Positions 8,152-17,843 of a stretch of 64,000 bases of DNA are shown here, piece by piece (within the stretch, counting starts at the first letter, position 1; each line of letters begins with the position of its first letter). A model generated the notes under the pieces. The model saw nothing but the letters and a program-made list of their open reading frames with translations. It had not been told where the DNA came from and did no database searches. The DNA comes from an uncultured Lachnospiraceae bacterium (GTDB taxonomy: Bacteria; Bacillota; Clostridia; Lachnospirales; Lachnospiraceae). The stretch spans positions 180,411 through 244,410 of the forward strand of contig CAMNSD010000001.1 in assembly GCA_946554445.1 (NCBI GenBank), in the 5' to 3' direction. The position numbers and the translations under genes are program-made.

Positions 8152-10536
8152 CTATTTATCTTCCTCAGACGTCCTGTCCGGCGCCTGGGAAAACAATCCC
8201 CGGTTTCCAGACGGAATTTGCTGCTGTGACGCCGTCTGGCTGTTCCCATTATATTCGTTCGACGCCTGCTCTCCATACGGCTGCTGGTTACCAGCCGCAT
8301 ACTGTGTTTGAGACGCCTCAGCCTGTGCCTGTTCTGCAGGCTTTACACTGCCCGTTGACTGTTCTCCAGACTGTAGACTTCCTGCCGGCTGACCGTTTGC
8401 GCTATATCCTGCCGATGGCACTCCGTTCGTTATTTGTTCTCCAGACTGTAAATTTCCTGCCGCAGAATCGCCTGCCGGCTGATTTGCCGTTGTCTGGCCA
8501 GATGCATCCCCGGATTGTCCCGTCGTTGTTTTTTCTTCCTTCTTATCCTTAAACCTCTCGGTCTCTTCCTCCGCAGGTTCCGGCAGGCCCTTTTCCTTCC
8601 GGAAAATCTTCATAAATTCCTTGCCTGTAATGGTCTCTTTCTCTATCAGATACGCCGCCAGTTTATCCATGATCTCACGGTTTTCCTTCAGAAGCTTTTT
8701 GGCCTTCTTATAACTGTCATGCAGCAGCTTCATGACTTCCGTATCAATATCCGCCGCCGTCACATCCGAACAGGTCAAAGACGCCCTGCCGTCCAGATAT
8801 TGGCTCTCCACCGTTGCCAGTCCCATCAGCCCAAATTTCTTGCTCATACCGAACCGGGTTATCATGTTACGTGCAATGCTGGTCGCCTGTTCGATGTCAT
8901 TAGCCGCGCCGGTGGTCACCGTATCAAACACAATCTCTTCCGCAGCTCGTCCGCCTAAGAGGCCCACCAGTCTGTCTCGCAGCTCCGCCTCGGTATCCAG
9001 ATATTTCTCTTCCTCCGGCACATGCATGACATAGCCAAGAGCGCCCATCGTTCTGGGAACAATCGTAATCTTCTGTACCGGCTCTGCATTCTTTTGCAAA
9101 GCGCTCACCAGGGCATGGCCTACTTCATGATAGGAGACAATCTTACGCTCCTCCTTACTCATGATGCGATCTTTCTTCTCTTTGCCCACCAGCACCTGCT
9201 CTACCGCGTCAAACAAATCCTTCTGGCTCACATACTCCCTGCCCATCTTCACGGCATTAATAGCCGCTTCATTGATCATATTGGCCAGGTCGGAACCCAC
9301 GGCGCCGGAAGTAGCCAGCGCAATCTCATTTAAATCCACCGAATCATCCATCAACACATCCTTGGAGTGCACTTTAAGGATTTCCACACGTCCCTTTAAA
9401 TCCGGCTTATCCACGATAATCCGTCTGTCAAAACGTCCCGGACGCAGAAGCGCCTTATCCAAAATCTCCGGCCTGTTGGTGGCCGCCAGAATAATGATAC
9501 CCTTCTTACCGTCAAAGCCGTCCATTTCGGAGAGAAGCTGGTTTAAAGTCTGCTCCCGCTCCTCATTGCCGCCGCCATACTTGGTGTCACGACTTCTGCC
9601 GATGGCGTCAATCTCATCAATAAACACAATACAGGGGGCATTTTTCTCCGCCTCCTTGAACAGATCACGGACACGGGATGCACCCACACCTACATATAAC
9701 TCAATAAAATCCGAACCCGACAGGGAAAAGAACGGCACGTGCGCCTCGCCCGCCACCGCTTTGGCGAGCAGTGTCTTACCGGTACCGGGAGGGCCTACCA
9801 AAAGCGCTCCCTTGGGCAGTCTCGCGCCAATCTTGGAATATTTGCCCGGATTATGCAGAAAATCTACCACTTCCACCAGAGATTCCTTGGCCTCGTCCTC
9901 ACCTGCCACATCTTTAAAGGTAATGCCTGTCTCTTTCTGTACATAAGCCTTTGCCGTGCTCTTGCCCACACCCATGGGACCGCCTTTGCCGCCCATGCGC
10001 CGAAACAGCAGACTCAAAAGCCCCCACATCAAAAGGACAGGTAAAATATAATAAAGCAGTACCGTCATGATCACGCTGGAACTGTCCGAAACCTCTTTAT
10101 GCATCTCCACATCATGTTCTAACAGACGCTTGGCCAACGTGGCATCATCTTCCATCTTACCGGTATAATAGGTGATGCTGCTCATACCGTATCCGTAAGA
10201 AAATGGAGATTTCGTCTGTGCTGATTTCGGATAAATCTCAATCCGGTCAGAGCCAACCGAAACCTTCTCCACTTTACCTTCTTCCACCATCTTTACAAAC
10301 TCATTGTAAGTAATCTCCTGATTGGTCGCACCCGTCAGCATTTTCATAAACAGACTGATACATAACAGGGTAACTAATGCCGCCACCACCAGCATGATCA
10401 GACTCTGTTTGCGGGGATCACCGCCATTTCCATTGCGGTTTCCATTCCCGTTCGGGCCTCCCGGACCGCCATTATTACCGGGGCCACCCGGACCAGGGCC
10501 GCCGCCGTTATCATATTGGTTCATATTATCTTCCAT
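8152..10536 (-). CDS. ftsH: ATP-dependent zinc metalloprotease FtsH with Gly/Pro/Asn-rich N-terminal and Gln/Ser/Gly-rich C-terminal extensions
   Basis: GPPGTGKTLLAKAVAGEA, SRH region, YHEVGHALVSAL zinc site. Confidence 0.97.
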   Translation of the reverse strand: MEDNMNQYDNGGGPGPGGPGNNGGPGGPNGNGNRNGNGGDPRKQSLIMLVVAALVTLLCISLFMKMLTGATNQEITYNEFVKMVEEGKVEKVSVGSDRIEIYPKSAQTKSPFSYGYGMSSITYYTGKMEDDATLAKRLLEHDVEMHKEVSDSSSVIMTVLLYYILPVLLMWGLLSLLFRRMGGKGGPMGVGKSTAKAYVQKETGITFKDVAGEDEAKESLVEVVDFLHNPGKYSKIGARLPKGALLVGPPGTGKTLLAKAVAGEAHVPFFSLSGSDFIELYVGVGASRVRDLFKEAEKNAPCIVFIDEIDAIGRSRDTKYGGGNEEREQTLNQLLSEMDGFDGKKGIIILAATNRPEILDKALLRPGRFDRRIIVDKPDLKGRVEILKVHSKDVLMDDSVDLNEIALATSGAVGSDLANMINEAAINAVKMGREYVSQKDLFDAVEQVLVGKEKKDRIMSKEERKIVSYHEVGHALVSALQKNAEPVQKITIVPRTMGALGYVMHVPEEEKYLDTEAELRDRLVGLLGGRAAEEIVFDTVTTGAANDIEQATSIARNMITRFGMSKKFGLMGLATVESQYLDGRASLTCSDVTAADIDTEVMKLLHDSYKKAKKLLKENREIMDKLAAYLIEKETITGKEFMKIFRKEKGLPEPAEEETERFKDKKEEKTTTGQSGDASGQTTANQPAGDSAAGNLQSGEQITNGVPSAGYSANGQPAGSLQSGEQSTGSVKPAEQAQAEASQTQYAAGNQQPYGEQASNEYNGNSQTASQQQIPSGNRGLFSQAPDRTSEEDK

Positions 10537-10768
10537 GAGGAATCCTCACTTTCTTATTTTCCTGGTATCTATATACTCTATATCTTCTGCTGTCACAGTT
10601 TTTTTCACAAACTTTCATATCTGTTCCAACTACACTATTTACTATTATAGGGAAGGAAAAATCATAAATCAATAAGAGAATTATGAATTTGTGAACACAA
10701 GTATTAAAGTATTATAAAGTTTTTTACAAAAATTATGTTTTAGTCTGGATTTTCCCCAAATTATTCTC

Positions 10769-10774
10769 TATAAT
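10769..10774 (+). promoter_or_regulatory. Candidate -10 box of pyrG
   Basis: TATAAT between ftsH and pyrG; -35 not clear. Confidence 0.4.
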
Positions 10775-10803
10775 AATATGAGATATTGCTTTTTATTATA
10801 TAG

Positions 10804-10847
10804 AATTCCTCCGCTTATCCAAAGCTGCGAAGGAATTTACCTTTTTT
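10804..10847 (+). promoter_or_regulatory. Terminator-like hairpin in the pyrG leader (possible attenuator)
   Basis: AATTCCTCCGC ... GCGAAGGAATT stem followed by TTACCTTTTTT, between candidate promoter and pyrG start. Confidence 0.65.
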
Positions 10848-10874
10848 ATTACACTAGGAAACTTCTCGAAAGGC

Positions 10875-12494
10875 ATGGACAAGCAGATGGCAGTAAAATA
10901 TGTATTTGTAACAGGCGGCGTTGTATCTGGTCTCGGCAAGGGGATCACAGCCGCATCACTGGGAAGATTATTAAAAGCACGTGGTTACAAGGTGACCATG
11001 CAGAAATTCGATCCCTATATCAATATTGATCCCGGCACTATGAACCCAATCCAGCACGGTGAAGTGTTCGTCACAGAGGACGGCACCGAAACAGATCTGG
11101 ATCTGGGACATTATGAGCGTTTTATTGATGAAAATCTGGATAAGAACTCCAATGTAACTACCGGCAAAGTTTACTGGTCAGTGTTACAAAAAGAACGCCG
11201 GGGCGATTATGGCGGCGGCACCGTACAGGTCATTCCCCATATCACCAATGAGATTAAGAGCCGGTTCTATCGTAACTTTACGGATCAGGACACCCGCATC
11301 GCCATCATCGAGGTGGGCGGCACAGTGGGCGATATCGAGAGCCAGCCCTTTTTAGAGTCCATCAGACAATTCCAGCACGAAGTTGGCCATGAAAATGCGA
11401 TTCTGATCCATGTGACGCTGATTCCCTATTTAAGTGCCTCCCAGGAACTTAAGACTAAGCCCACTCAGGCCAGCGTCAAAGACCTTCAAGGAATGGGTAT
11501 TCAGCCGGATATTATTGTATGCCGCAGCGAACACCCTCTGGATCAAGGTATTAAAGATAAAATTGCGCTGTTTTGTAATGTGCCGAATAACCGCGTCCTG
11601 CAGAATCTGGATGTGGAGCACCTCTACGAGGCGCCCTTGGCCATGGAAAAAGAACATCTGGCGCAGGTGGCTTGTGAGTGCTTGAATCTGGACTGCCCGG
11701 AACCCGATTTGGCAGACTGGAAGGCTATGGTGGAATCCCTGCGGACTCCCACCGGAGAGGTGACGGTTGCTTTAGTAGGTAAGTATACACAGCTTCATGA
11801 CGCTTATATCAGTGTGGTAGAAGCCTTAAAACATGGCGGCATTTCTAACCGCTGTGTGGTGGATATTCGATGGGTAGATTCCGAAACTGTCACTACGAAA
11901 AATGTAGCGCAGCTTTTGGATGGCGTAAACGGTATTTTAGTACCCGGTGGTTTTGGCGACAGAGGCATCGAGGGCAAGATCAACGCTATCACCTATGCAA
12001 GAGAACACCGGATTCCTTTCTTGGGTCTCTGTCTCGGTATGCAGCTTGCCATTGTGGAATTTGCCAGAAATGTGATCGGTTACAACGATGCCCACAGTAT
12101 TGAACTGGATCCTTCCACCACCCATCCTGTGATTGCACTGATGCCCGACCAGAACGGTGTAGAGGATATCGGCGGCACCCTGCGTCTGGGTTCCTATCCT
12201 TGTGTGCTGGACAAGGCTTCCAAAGCATACGCCCTTTACGGAGAAGAGACTATTCATGAGAGACACAGACACCGTTATGAAGTCAACAACGATTATCGAG
12301 CTGTCCTCACAGAGAAAGGTATGCGTCTTGTAGGTTTATCCCCAGATGGACGCATTGTTGAAATGTGCGAATTGCCAGATCACCCGTTCTTTGTTGCCAC
12401 ACAAGCACATCCGGAATTAAAATCCCGGCCCAATAGACCACATCCGCTGTTCAAGGGATTTGTAGAAGCGGCGCTGGCACAAAAGAAGCTGTAA
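10875..12494 (+). CDS. pyrG: CTP synthase
   Basis: 539 aa; [33 protein letters not shown] domain [10 protein letters not shown]; start could be internal ATG 12 nt downstream. Confidence 0.97.
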   Translation: MDKQMAVKYVFVTGGVVSGLGKGITAASLGRLLKARGYKVTMQKFDPYINIDPGTMNPIQHGEVFVTEDGTETDLDLGHYERFIDENLDKNSNVTTGKVYWSVLQKERRGDYGGGTVQVIPHITNEIKSRFYRNFTDQDTRIAIIEVGGTVGDIESQPFLESIRQFQHEVGHENAILIHVTLIPYLSASQELKTKPTQASVKDLQGMGIQPDIIVCRSEHPLDQGIKDKIALFCNVPNNRVLQNLDVEHLYEAPLAMEKEHLAQVACECLNLDCPEPDLADWKAMVESLRTPTGEVTVALVGKYTQLHDAYISVVEALKHGGISNRCVVDIRWVDSETVTTKNVAQLLDGVNGILVPGGFGDRGIEGKINAITYAREHRIPFLGLCLGMQLAIVEFARNVIGYNDAHSIELDPSTTHPVIALMPDQNGVEDIGGTLRLGSYPCVLDKASKAYALYGEETIHERHRHRYEVNNDYRAVLTEKGMRLVGLSPDGRIVEMCELPDHPFFVATQAHPELKSRPNRPHPLFKGFVEAALAQKKL

Positions 12495-12515
12495 AATCGT
12501 TTTAAACTTGGAATA

Positions 12516-12557
12516 AACAAGGCGGAACTTCTTTGATCAGTGTTCCGCCTTGTTTTT
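12516..12557. terminator. Intrinsic terminator after pyrG
   Basis: AACAAGGCGGAAC ... GTTCCGCCTTGTTTTT perfect stem. Confidence 0.9.
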
Positions 12558-12576
12558 AATATTATCTTATTTTTCC

Positions 12577-13854
12577 TCAAAAGCCCTTTTTTGTCACCCT
12601 AAACTCCGTCAGACAATAACTCCCGCCCTCCTCACAATTTCCAAACCAAATCTTTCCGCCATGGGCCAAAACAATTTTCTTTACGATCTGCAATCCATGA
12701 ATATCATGTCCCGATGCACCCCTTTTCCTGTTACGCAGTCCATGCAGAATTTCTTCGGAATAACCCATACCGTTATCTGCATAACGGATACGACATTTCC
12801 CCTTCTCTTTCCACATGGATATCTGGATTCTCACTGTATCATTCTGTCCGCCGTGTTTGAGACTGTTGTTGATCAGATTGCGAAACATTCGCATAAAAAG
12901 CTGTCTGTCTGCCTTCACGCACACACTCTCTGCGTCTGATGCAATCTGCACATCTAGCTCTAATTGTTTTTGCCGGGAATCATTTAAAAACTCTACAACT
13001 ATATTTCTGATGATTTCCGCCGGACGGACCTTTTCCCTTCTAAGCGCCTGCATAGAATATTCCAGCTGGGACGTTAGATTCAAATCTGCAATCAGTTCCT
13101 TCATCACCATACTCTGATGCCGAATCATGTCCGCCTGCTGTCTTGTCTCTTCTGGCAGACCTTCCTCATGTTCCAATGTATCCGCATAACCCATCACCAC
13201 GGATAAAGGCGTGCGGATATCATGGGAAACACCCGCAATCCATTCAATCCTAGCCTGTTCTTTTTTTCTGGTGTAGCGCCTAGTAAAAAAGAAAGCTAAC
13301 ACCGTGATCCAAGCAATGTTGATTAAAAAGTAATACCACCAGATTCTCTTGACAAAATCCATCCAGGAAATAGAAAATTCCAAATTATACTTCCAGACAG
13401 TATCCTTTTGCAGACCTACTACCATAATCTGATCTTCCCATACTCGAAGCTGCACAGGATATCCTTTCAAATAATAACGTGTCATACGGGCAATATCCGT
13501 CCGTGTATAAAACTCCTGCACTTCCTCCGGTTTTCGTATGCTCCATATCACCTGCCCGCTTGCATCCAAAAGCATCGCCCATTGATCCTGCTCAACAAAC
13601 TCCTGCTCCATTTCTTCTGCAAGCACATAACCATTTTCGGTAAGCGTAAGGGCTTCTATGACATCTCCCCCATGAATATAATCTATATCCATATTTTTTA
13701 AAGCCAAAATCCCCACTATAAAAAATACAATATTCAATATCCCCACCAGCAAAATAATCATGGTCAGCATAGCGACTCCATATAAAAATAATCTGATTGC
13801 TTTTTTATAATTATATTTTTGGCCCATTTTCTCTTTCCTCGCGCTGCGTTCCAT
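12577..13854 (-). CDS. Sensor histidine kinase
   Basis: Two TMs, HisKA SHDIRTPLSVVMGYADTL, HATPase N-box NLINNSLKHG. Confidence 0.93.
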   Translation of the reverse strand: MERSARKEKMGQKYNYKKAIRLFLYGVAMLTMIILLVGILNIVFFIVGILALKNMDIDYIHGGDVIEALTLTENGYVLAEEMEQEFVEQDQWAMLLDASGQVIWSIRKPEEVQEFYTRTDIARMTRYYLKGYPVQLRVWEDQIMVVGLQKDTVWKYNLEFSISWMDFVKRIWWYYFLINIAWITVLAFFFTRRYTRKKEQARIEWIAGVSHDIRTPLSVVMGYADTLEHEEGLPEETRQQADMIRHQSMVMKELIADLNLTSQLEYSMQALRREKVRPAEIIRNIVVEFLNDSRQKQLELDVQIASDAESVCVKADRQLFMRMFRNLINNSLKHGGQNDTVRIQISMWKEKGKCRIRYADNGMGYSEEILHGLRNRKRGASGHDIHGLQIVKKIVLAHGGKIWFGNCEEGGSYCLTEFRVTKKGF

Positions 13855-13895
13855 AACAAGACCACAAATTTTCCATTGGAAATTAAGTATTCAAT

Positions 13896-14621
13896 TTATA
13901 TCAGCCGATACCCCAATCCTCTCACCGTCAAAAGGTATTTCGGATGAGAAGGATCCTCCTCGATCTTTTCCCGCAGCCTGCGGATATGGACAATCAGCGT
14001 ATTTTCATAACCATAATTTTCTTCTTGCCAGACCGCCTCACACAAAGCATCAATCGTCACGATTCTTCCCCTTTCCTGCGCCAGCTTCTGTAAAACAGCA
14101 TATTCTTTTGCTGTAAGGGTAATTTCGGTATCTGTTTCTTTGGTATCAGAGTTCTCTTCCCTATGCCAATACACTACCCCGCTTCCCATATCCACACGAC
14201 ACGCACCCAGTACAACCACATCTTCCTCCCGCACATCCTTGGCCCGATACACACGCTTCAACACCGCCTTTACCCGCAAGATCAATTCCTCCGGTAGAAA
14301 AGGCTTTGTGATATAGTCGTCCGCGCCAAGGCCTAAGCCCCGCAGTCTATCCTCATCTTCATCCCGCGCGGAGAGAAAAATAACCGGCACCTGCGAATCC
14401 TTTTGCAAATCTTCAAAAAGAGAAAATCCATCCCCATCCGGCAGCATCACATCCAGAAGGACCAAATGTGGTGTCTCTTTACGAAATAATTCTCTGGCCT
14501 GCCTGCAGTCCGCCGCCGTGATCACATTATGAAAGTTTGCCCGGTGTAAAAAGCCACACACCATTTCCCGCAATGTTTTCTCATCATCCACCAATAAAAT
14601 TTTATATTCATTTATATACAT
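13896..14621 (-). CDS. OmpR/PhoB-family response regulator
   Basis: 241 aa; KILLVDDEKTLREMV, LDVMLPDGDG, winged-helix RGLGYRLI. Confidence 0.95.
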   Translation of the reverse strand: MYINEYKILLVDDEKTLREMVCGFLHRANFHNVITAADCRQARELFRKETPHLVLLDVMLPDGDGFSLFEDLQKDSQVPVIFLSARDEDEDRLRGLGLGADDYITKPFLPEELILRVKAVLKRVYRAKDVREEDVVVLGACRVDMGSGVVYWHREENSDTKETDTEITLTAKEYAVLQKLAQERGRIVTIDALCEAVWQEENYGYENTLIVHIRRLREKIEEDPSHPKYLLTVRGLGYRLI

Positions 14622-14742
14622 CTAAAATGTTCCCGCCTCTCCGTCTCAAAAAATATAACGATGCTCTCTGCCTCCAATTTGTCCAGTGTGCTTTTATTTA
14701 TCATTATATTACTTACCATATTTCCAGAAAAGATATACTCCC

Positions 14743-14766
14743 GTTTCTTAAGGTAAATGTAATCTC
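14743..14766. repeat. 24-bp direct repeat, left copy (GTTTCTTAAGGTAAATGTAATCTC)
   Basis: Identical to 16765-16788; bounds the ATPase/RloB-like cassette. Confidence 0.95.
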
Positions 14767-14770
14767 AAAA

Positions 14771-14793
14771 AAACAGCACCTGCAACGGTGCTA
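14771..14793 (-). terminator. Hairpin terminator at the 3' end of the ATPase/RloB-like cassette
   Basis: Minus strand AGCACC-GTTGCA-GGTGCT-GTTTTTTT; overlaps the stop codon of the downstream gene. Confidence 0.8.
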
Positions 14794-15303
14794 TTTTCTT
14801 ATCAGGTATTTATCTAATACATTCAAAATATTACTTCGACATGCCTTGATTGTGTCATCTGATAATTCTTTCACAGACATTTCCTCAATCTTCCTTTTTC
14901 TTCTAAATGCTTCTGCCTTCTGCACTTTAGCAGAATCCGGAATTTTCTTACCCCAGAATACTTCTTCCACATCATGGCAAAACCATATCAGATCATAGTC
15001 ATTTCTTTTACAAAATTGTTGAATATCATTAAGTTCTTTGGCATGTTTTGTGTCCTTCTCATACTCGTCTGTATCAATACAATAAATAACCTTGGTCTCG
15101 CCTTGTACATAGTCCTTAGTCTTCCGGCTGATTTCTTTCAAAACACTACTGGCACAATATTTCGATTTAGTCTTCATATACACAATGCTGATTTTAACCT
15201 GATTACTTTTCTGATACAGATAATCAATCGTCTCTTTCATATAAATGTAGTCAGTATTTGCTCTTTTATTTGTCTCCAAACACAATATCATTTGTATCGC
15301 CAT
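14791..15303 (-). CDS. RloB/Toprim-like putative effector protein
   Basis: 170 aa; MILCLETN..., VIYCIDTDEYE (DxD), YDLIWFCHDVEEVFW; 6 nt downstream of the ATPase gene. Confidence 0.55.
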   Translation of the reverse strand: MAIQMILCLETNKRANTDYIYMKETIDYLYQKSNQVKISIVYMKTKSKYCASSVLKEISRKTKDYVQGETKVIYCIDTDEYEKDTKHAKELNDIQQFCKRNDYDLIWFCHDVEEVFWGKKIPDSAKVQKAEAFRRKRKIEEMSVKELSDDTIKACRSNILNVLDKYLIRK

Positions 15304-15309
15304 ACTCTG

Positions 15310-16647
15310 CTACTCCCCAAAAATCCCTACAAAGTCTGTTGCATCTATATTGAATGGTGAATCTTCAATCATGCCATTCTTATAACAGTTTTCTGGCGAC
15401 GCGTTGCCTCTGGACGTCCATGGAACCAAATGGTTATCACTAGATAAGAAATCTATGGAATTTCTGTTCTCTTTTAGTACGTTCATGGGATCTAAATTAT
15501 GTGTGGTGAAGCATAACTGCCCTTTGCCATAATACATAAAATATTCAATCAACTTGCACAGATACACATCATTTAAATTAGCATCCATCTCATCGACAAA
15601 CACAATTCCACCCGTACTGGCAGATTCAAAACAATCAAAAAGTCTAATCAGTTTTTTAATACCCGTACTCTCAAATTCTTTATTAATTATATAGTCACCG
15701 TAATTGAGATTTAGGTCACATACATATACTTCGCCATTTTCCTTAGCATCAATATCTATGGATACTAGATCCGGTTTAAAGATCTTGATAAACTGTGCCA
15801 ACCGATTTACTTTTTTCTTATATCTCTTAAAATACGTTTTTACTACATACTTTTCACTAACACTGGCATATATATTCCATCTGTCTTCAATTGCAAAAAG
15901 ATTATCCATAAGTTCTTTCTGCTCTACTCCTTCTTCCTTTAAGCGCCTTTGTAAAAAATATAATTCATGTTGGTCTTCTGCTGGAATATATATATTCATA
16001 AACAAAGGTGCAAAAGAAATCAGCATCATATAAGCAAAAAAATCTTCATCAAAAAAATCTTTTTGGGGCACCGCAATTTTTTTTGTATTTGTAATATATA
16101 GATAGATAAATGACTGCATAGACAATAAATTTGTGGTCACCTTTTCTATGACTTCCTTGGCTTTCTCAATACAAGAAATATAAATCAGTTCTCCCTCTTT
16201 GCATTCAAAAAGCGTCTGGTATTTATCGTTGGGATAGTTTCCATTTTTCACCTTTAATACTTCAGATTTAATTTCATATAGTCCATTATTATTTTTTCCT
16301 AAACAGAATGAATACTTAAAGATAACCAGTCTTTTATCTGTCCCAATAAGAAACTCACATGCAAATCGAAACCTATGTGTTGTTTTATTGATAATTTCAT
16401 CCAAAAATTTCTGTGTCTGCGACTCCATCAGATAATTGGTCTCTATGACTAAATCTTGAAAAATCTTGACGGCCGTCATAAGCGCGGATTTCCCGGAACC
16501 ATTTTCACCATAAATGGCTTTTACCCTATATTTGTCGGGATTAAAATTTTTATCAATTGTTTTTTTATAAAAATCCAGACGCACATCCTCTTTGATACAT
16601 TTCACACCGGAAACCGTAAGATTTAACAAATAAAGTTGATTTGCCAT
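15310..16647 (-). CDS. AAA family (AAA15/21, SMC/ABC-like) ATPase
   Basis: 445 aa; YGENGSGKSALMTAV Walker A, GGIVFVDEMDANL Walker B/D-loop, LCFTTHNLD H-loop. Confidence 0.88.
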   Translation of the reverse strand: MANQLYLLNLTVSGVKCIKEDVRLDFYKKTIDKNFNPDKYRVKAIYGENGSGKSALMTAVKIFQDLVIETNYLMESQTQKFLDEIINKTTHRFRFACEFLIGTDKRLVIFKYSFCLGKNNNGLYEIKSEVLKVKNGNYPNDKYQTLFECKEGELIYISCIEKAKEVIEKVTTNLLSMQSFIYLYITNTKKIAVPQKDFFDEDFFAYMMLISFAPLFMNIYIPAEDQHELYFLQRRLKEEGVEQKELMDNLFAIEDRWNIYASVSEKYVVKTYFKRYKKKVNRLAQFIKIFKPDLVSIDIDAKENGEVYVCDLNLNYGDYIINKEFESTGIKKLIRLFDCFESASTGGIVFVDEMDANLNDVYLCKLIEYFMYYGKGQLCFTTHNLDPMNVLKENRNSIDFLSSDNHLVPWTSRGNASPENCYKNGMIEDSPFNIDATDFVGIFGE

Positions 16648-16764
16648 TTTTTATACCTCTTTTTATAATATTATTTCCATATACTATAAAAATATTACAA
16701 AATGTATTTTTTTCTATCTGTATTATATAGGCTTTTGAATCAAAAAGCAACGAAAATAAAAAAT

Positions 16765-16788
16765 GTTTCTTAAGGTAAATGTAATCTC
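16765..16788. repeat. 24-bp direct repeat, right copy (GTTTCTTAAGGTAAATGTAATCTC)
   Basis: Identical to 14743-14766. Confidence 0.95.
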
Positions 16789-16922
16789 TCCTTCATCATC
16801 ACGTAAGCCAGCCATTGTATCCTAAATCTAACAGAGGTCGCAAGCTTCAACAATACCCAATGGCAAACATAAGGTTTACCGCAAAAAGGCAGAAAATTCA
16901 ACACAGGAAAGGACGATACACT

Positions 16923-17843
16923 ATGTCAACACAAAATCTGGTAGAAACTCATAATCTCACAAAACAATACGGTAAAATCCGCTGTGTCAACAGCGTCAAT
17001 ATGCAGGTAACATCCGGCGCTATCTATGGTTTCTTAGGGCCCAACGGCGCCGGCAAATCCACCACCCTCAAGATGATCCTCGGCCTGGCCAGGCCTACGG
17101 ACGGTAATATTACCCTCTTTGGCATACCAGTCAATGAAAAAAACCGCATCAAACTCCTCACCCAGACCGGTTCCCTGATTGAATCTCCCAGTTACTACGG
17201 CCATCTGAGCGGAGAGGAAAATCTGCGCATTATCCAAACGCTCAAAGGCTGTTCCGCAAAGGATATTGATGAGGTATTAAAAATCGTCCGTTTAGACAGC
17301 GCCCGTCATAAACTTGTCAACCACTATTCTCTCGGCATGAAACAGCGTCTCGGTCTGGCCGCCGCCCTACTGGGATTCCCAAGGCTTTTAATTCTGGACG
17401 AACCTACAAACGGCCTGGATCCGGCCGGTATCCAGGAGATGCGGGAACTGATCCGCTCCTTGCCTGGCGCTTATGGTATGACCATCCTGGTCTCCTCCCA
17501 CCTGCTCAGTGAGATCGATCAGATGGCTGACCATGTAGGCATTATCCGTCAAGGGGAATTGGTCTACCAGAACACATTGGCTTCCCTGCATTCCCACGCC
17601 AAATCCCAAATTGCACTGCGCGTCAGCCACACGGCTATCGCCGCGGATCTGCTCCGCGAAGATGGAATCGACATTTCGCTGGAGGAAGATTACCTGCTGT
17701 TTCCCATGATAGATGACGCCTATGTAGCTAATCTGTGCAGGCGGCTCATCGTCCAGAATATATCTCTATACCGTGTAGAAAAACGAGAGACGAGTCTGGA
17801 AGATATTTTCTTATCCCTGACAGGAAAGGAGACCAGTTTATGA
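16923..17843 (+). CDS. ABC transporter ATP-binding protein (BcrA/LanF-like)
   Basis: GPNGAGKSTTLKMI, YSLGMKQRLGLAAALLG, LLILDEPTNGLDP; start at internal ATG. Confidence 0.94.
   Translation: MSTQNLVETHNLTKQYGKIRCVNSVNMQVTSGAIYGFLGPNGAGKSTTLKMILGLARPTDGNITLFGIPVNEKNRIKLLTQTGSLIESPSYYGHLSGEENLRIIQTLKGCSAKDIDEVLKIVRLDSARHKLVNHYSLGMKQRLGLAAALLGFPRLLILDEPTNGLDPAGIQEMRELIRSLPGAYGMTILVSSHLLSEIDQMADHVGIIRQGELVYQNTLASLHSHAKSQIALRVSHTAIAADLLREDGIDISLEEDYLLFPMIDDAYVANLCRRLIVQNISLYRVEKRETSLEDIFLSLTGKETSL

Noticed and set aside
9161-9946. 261-aa plus-strand ORF opposite ftsH
   Set aside because: Shadow ORF of the conserved AAA domain; Ser/Pro-rich without recognisable domain
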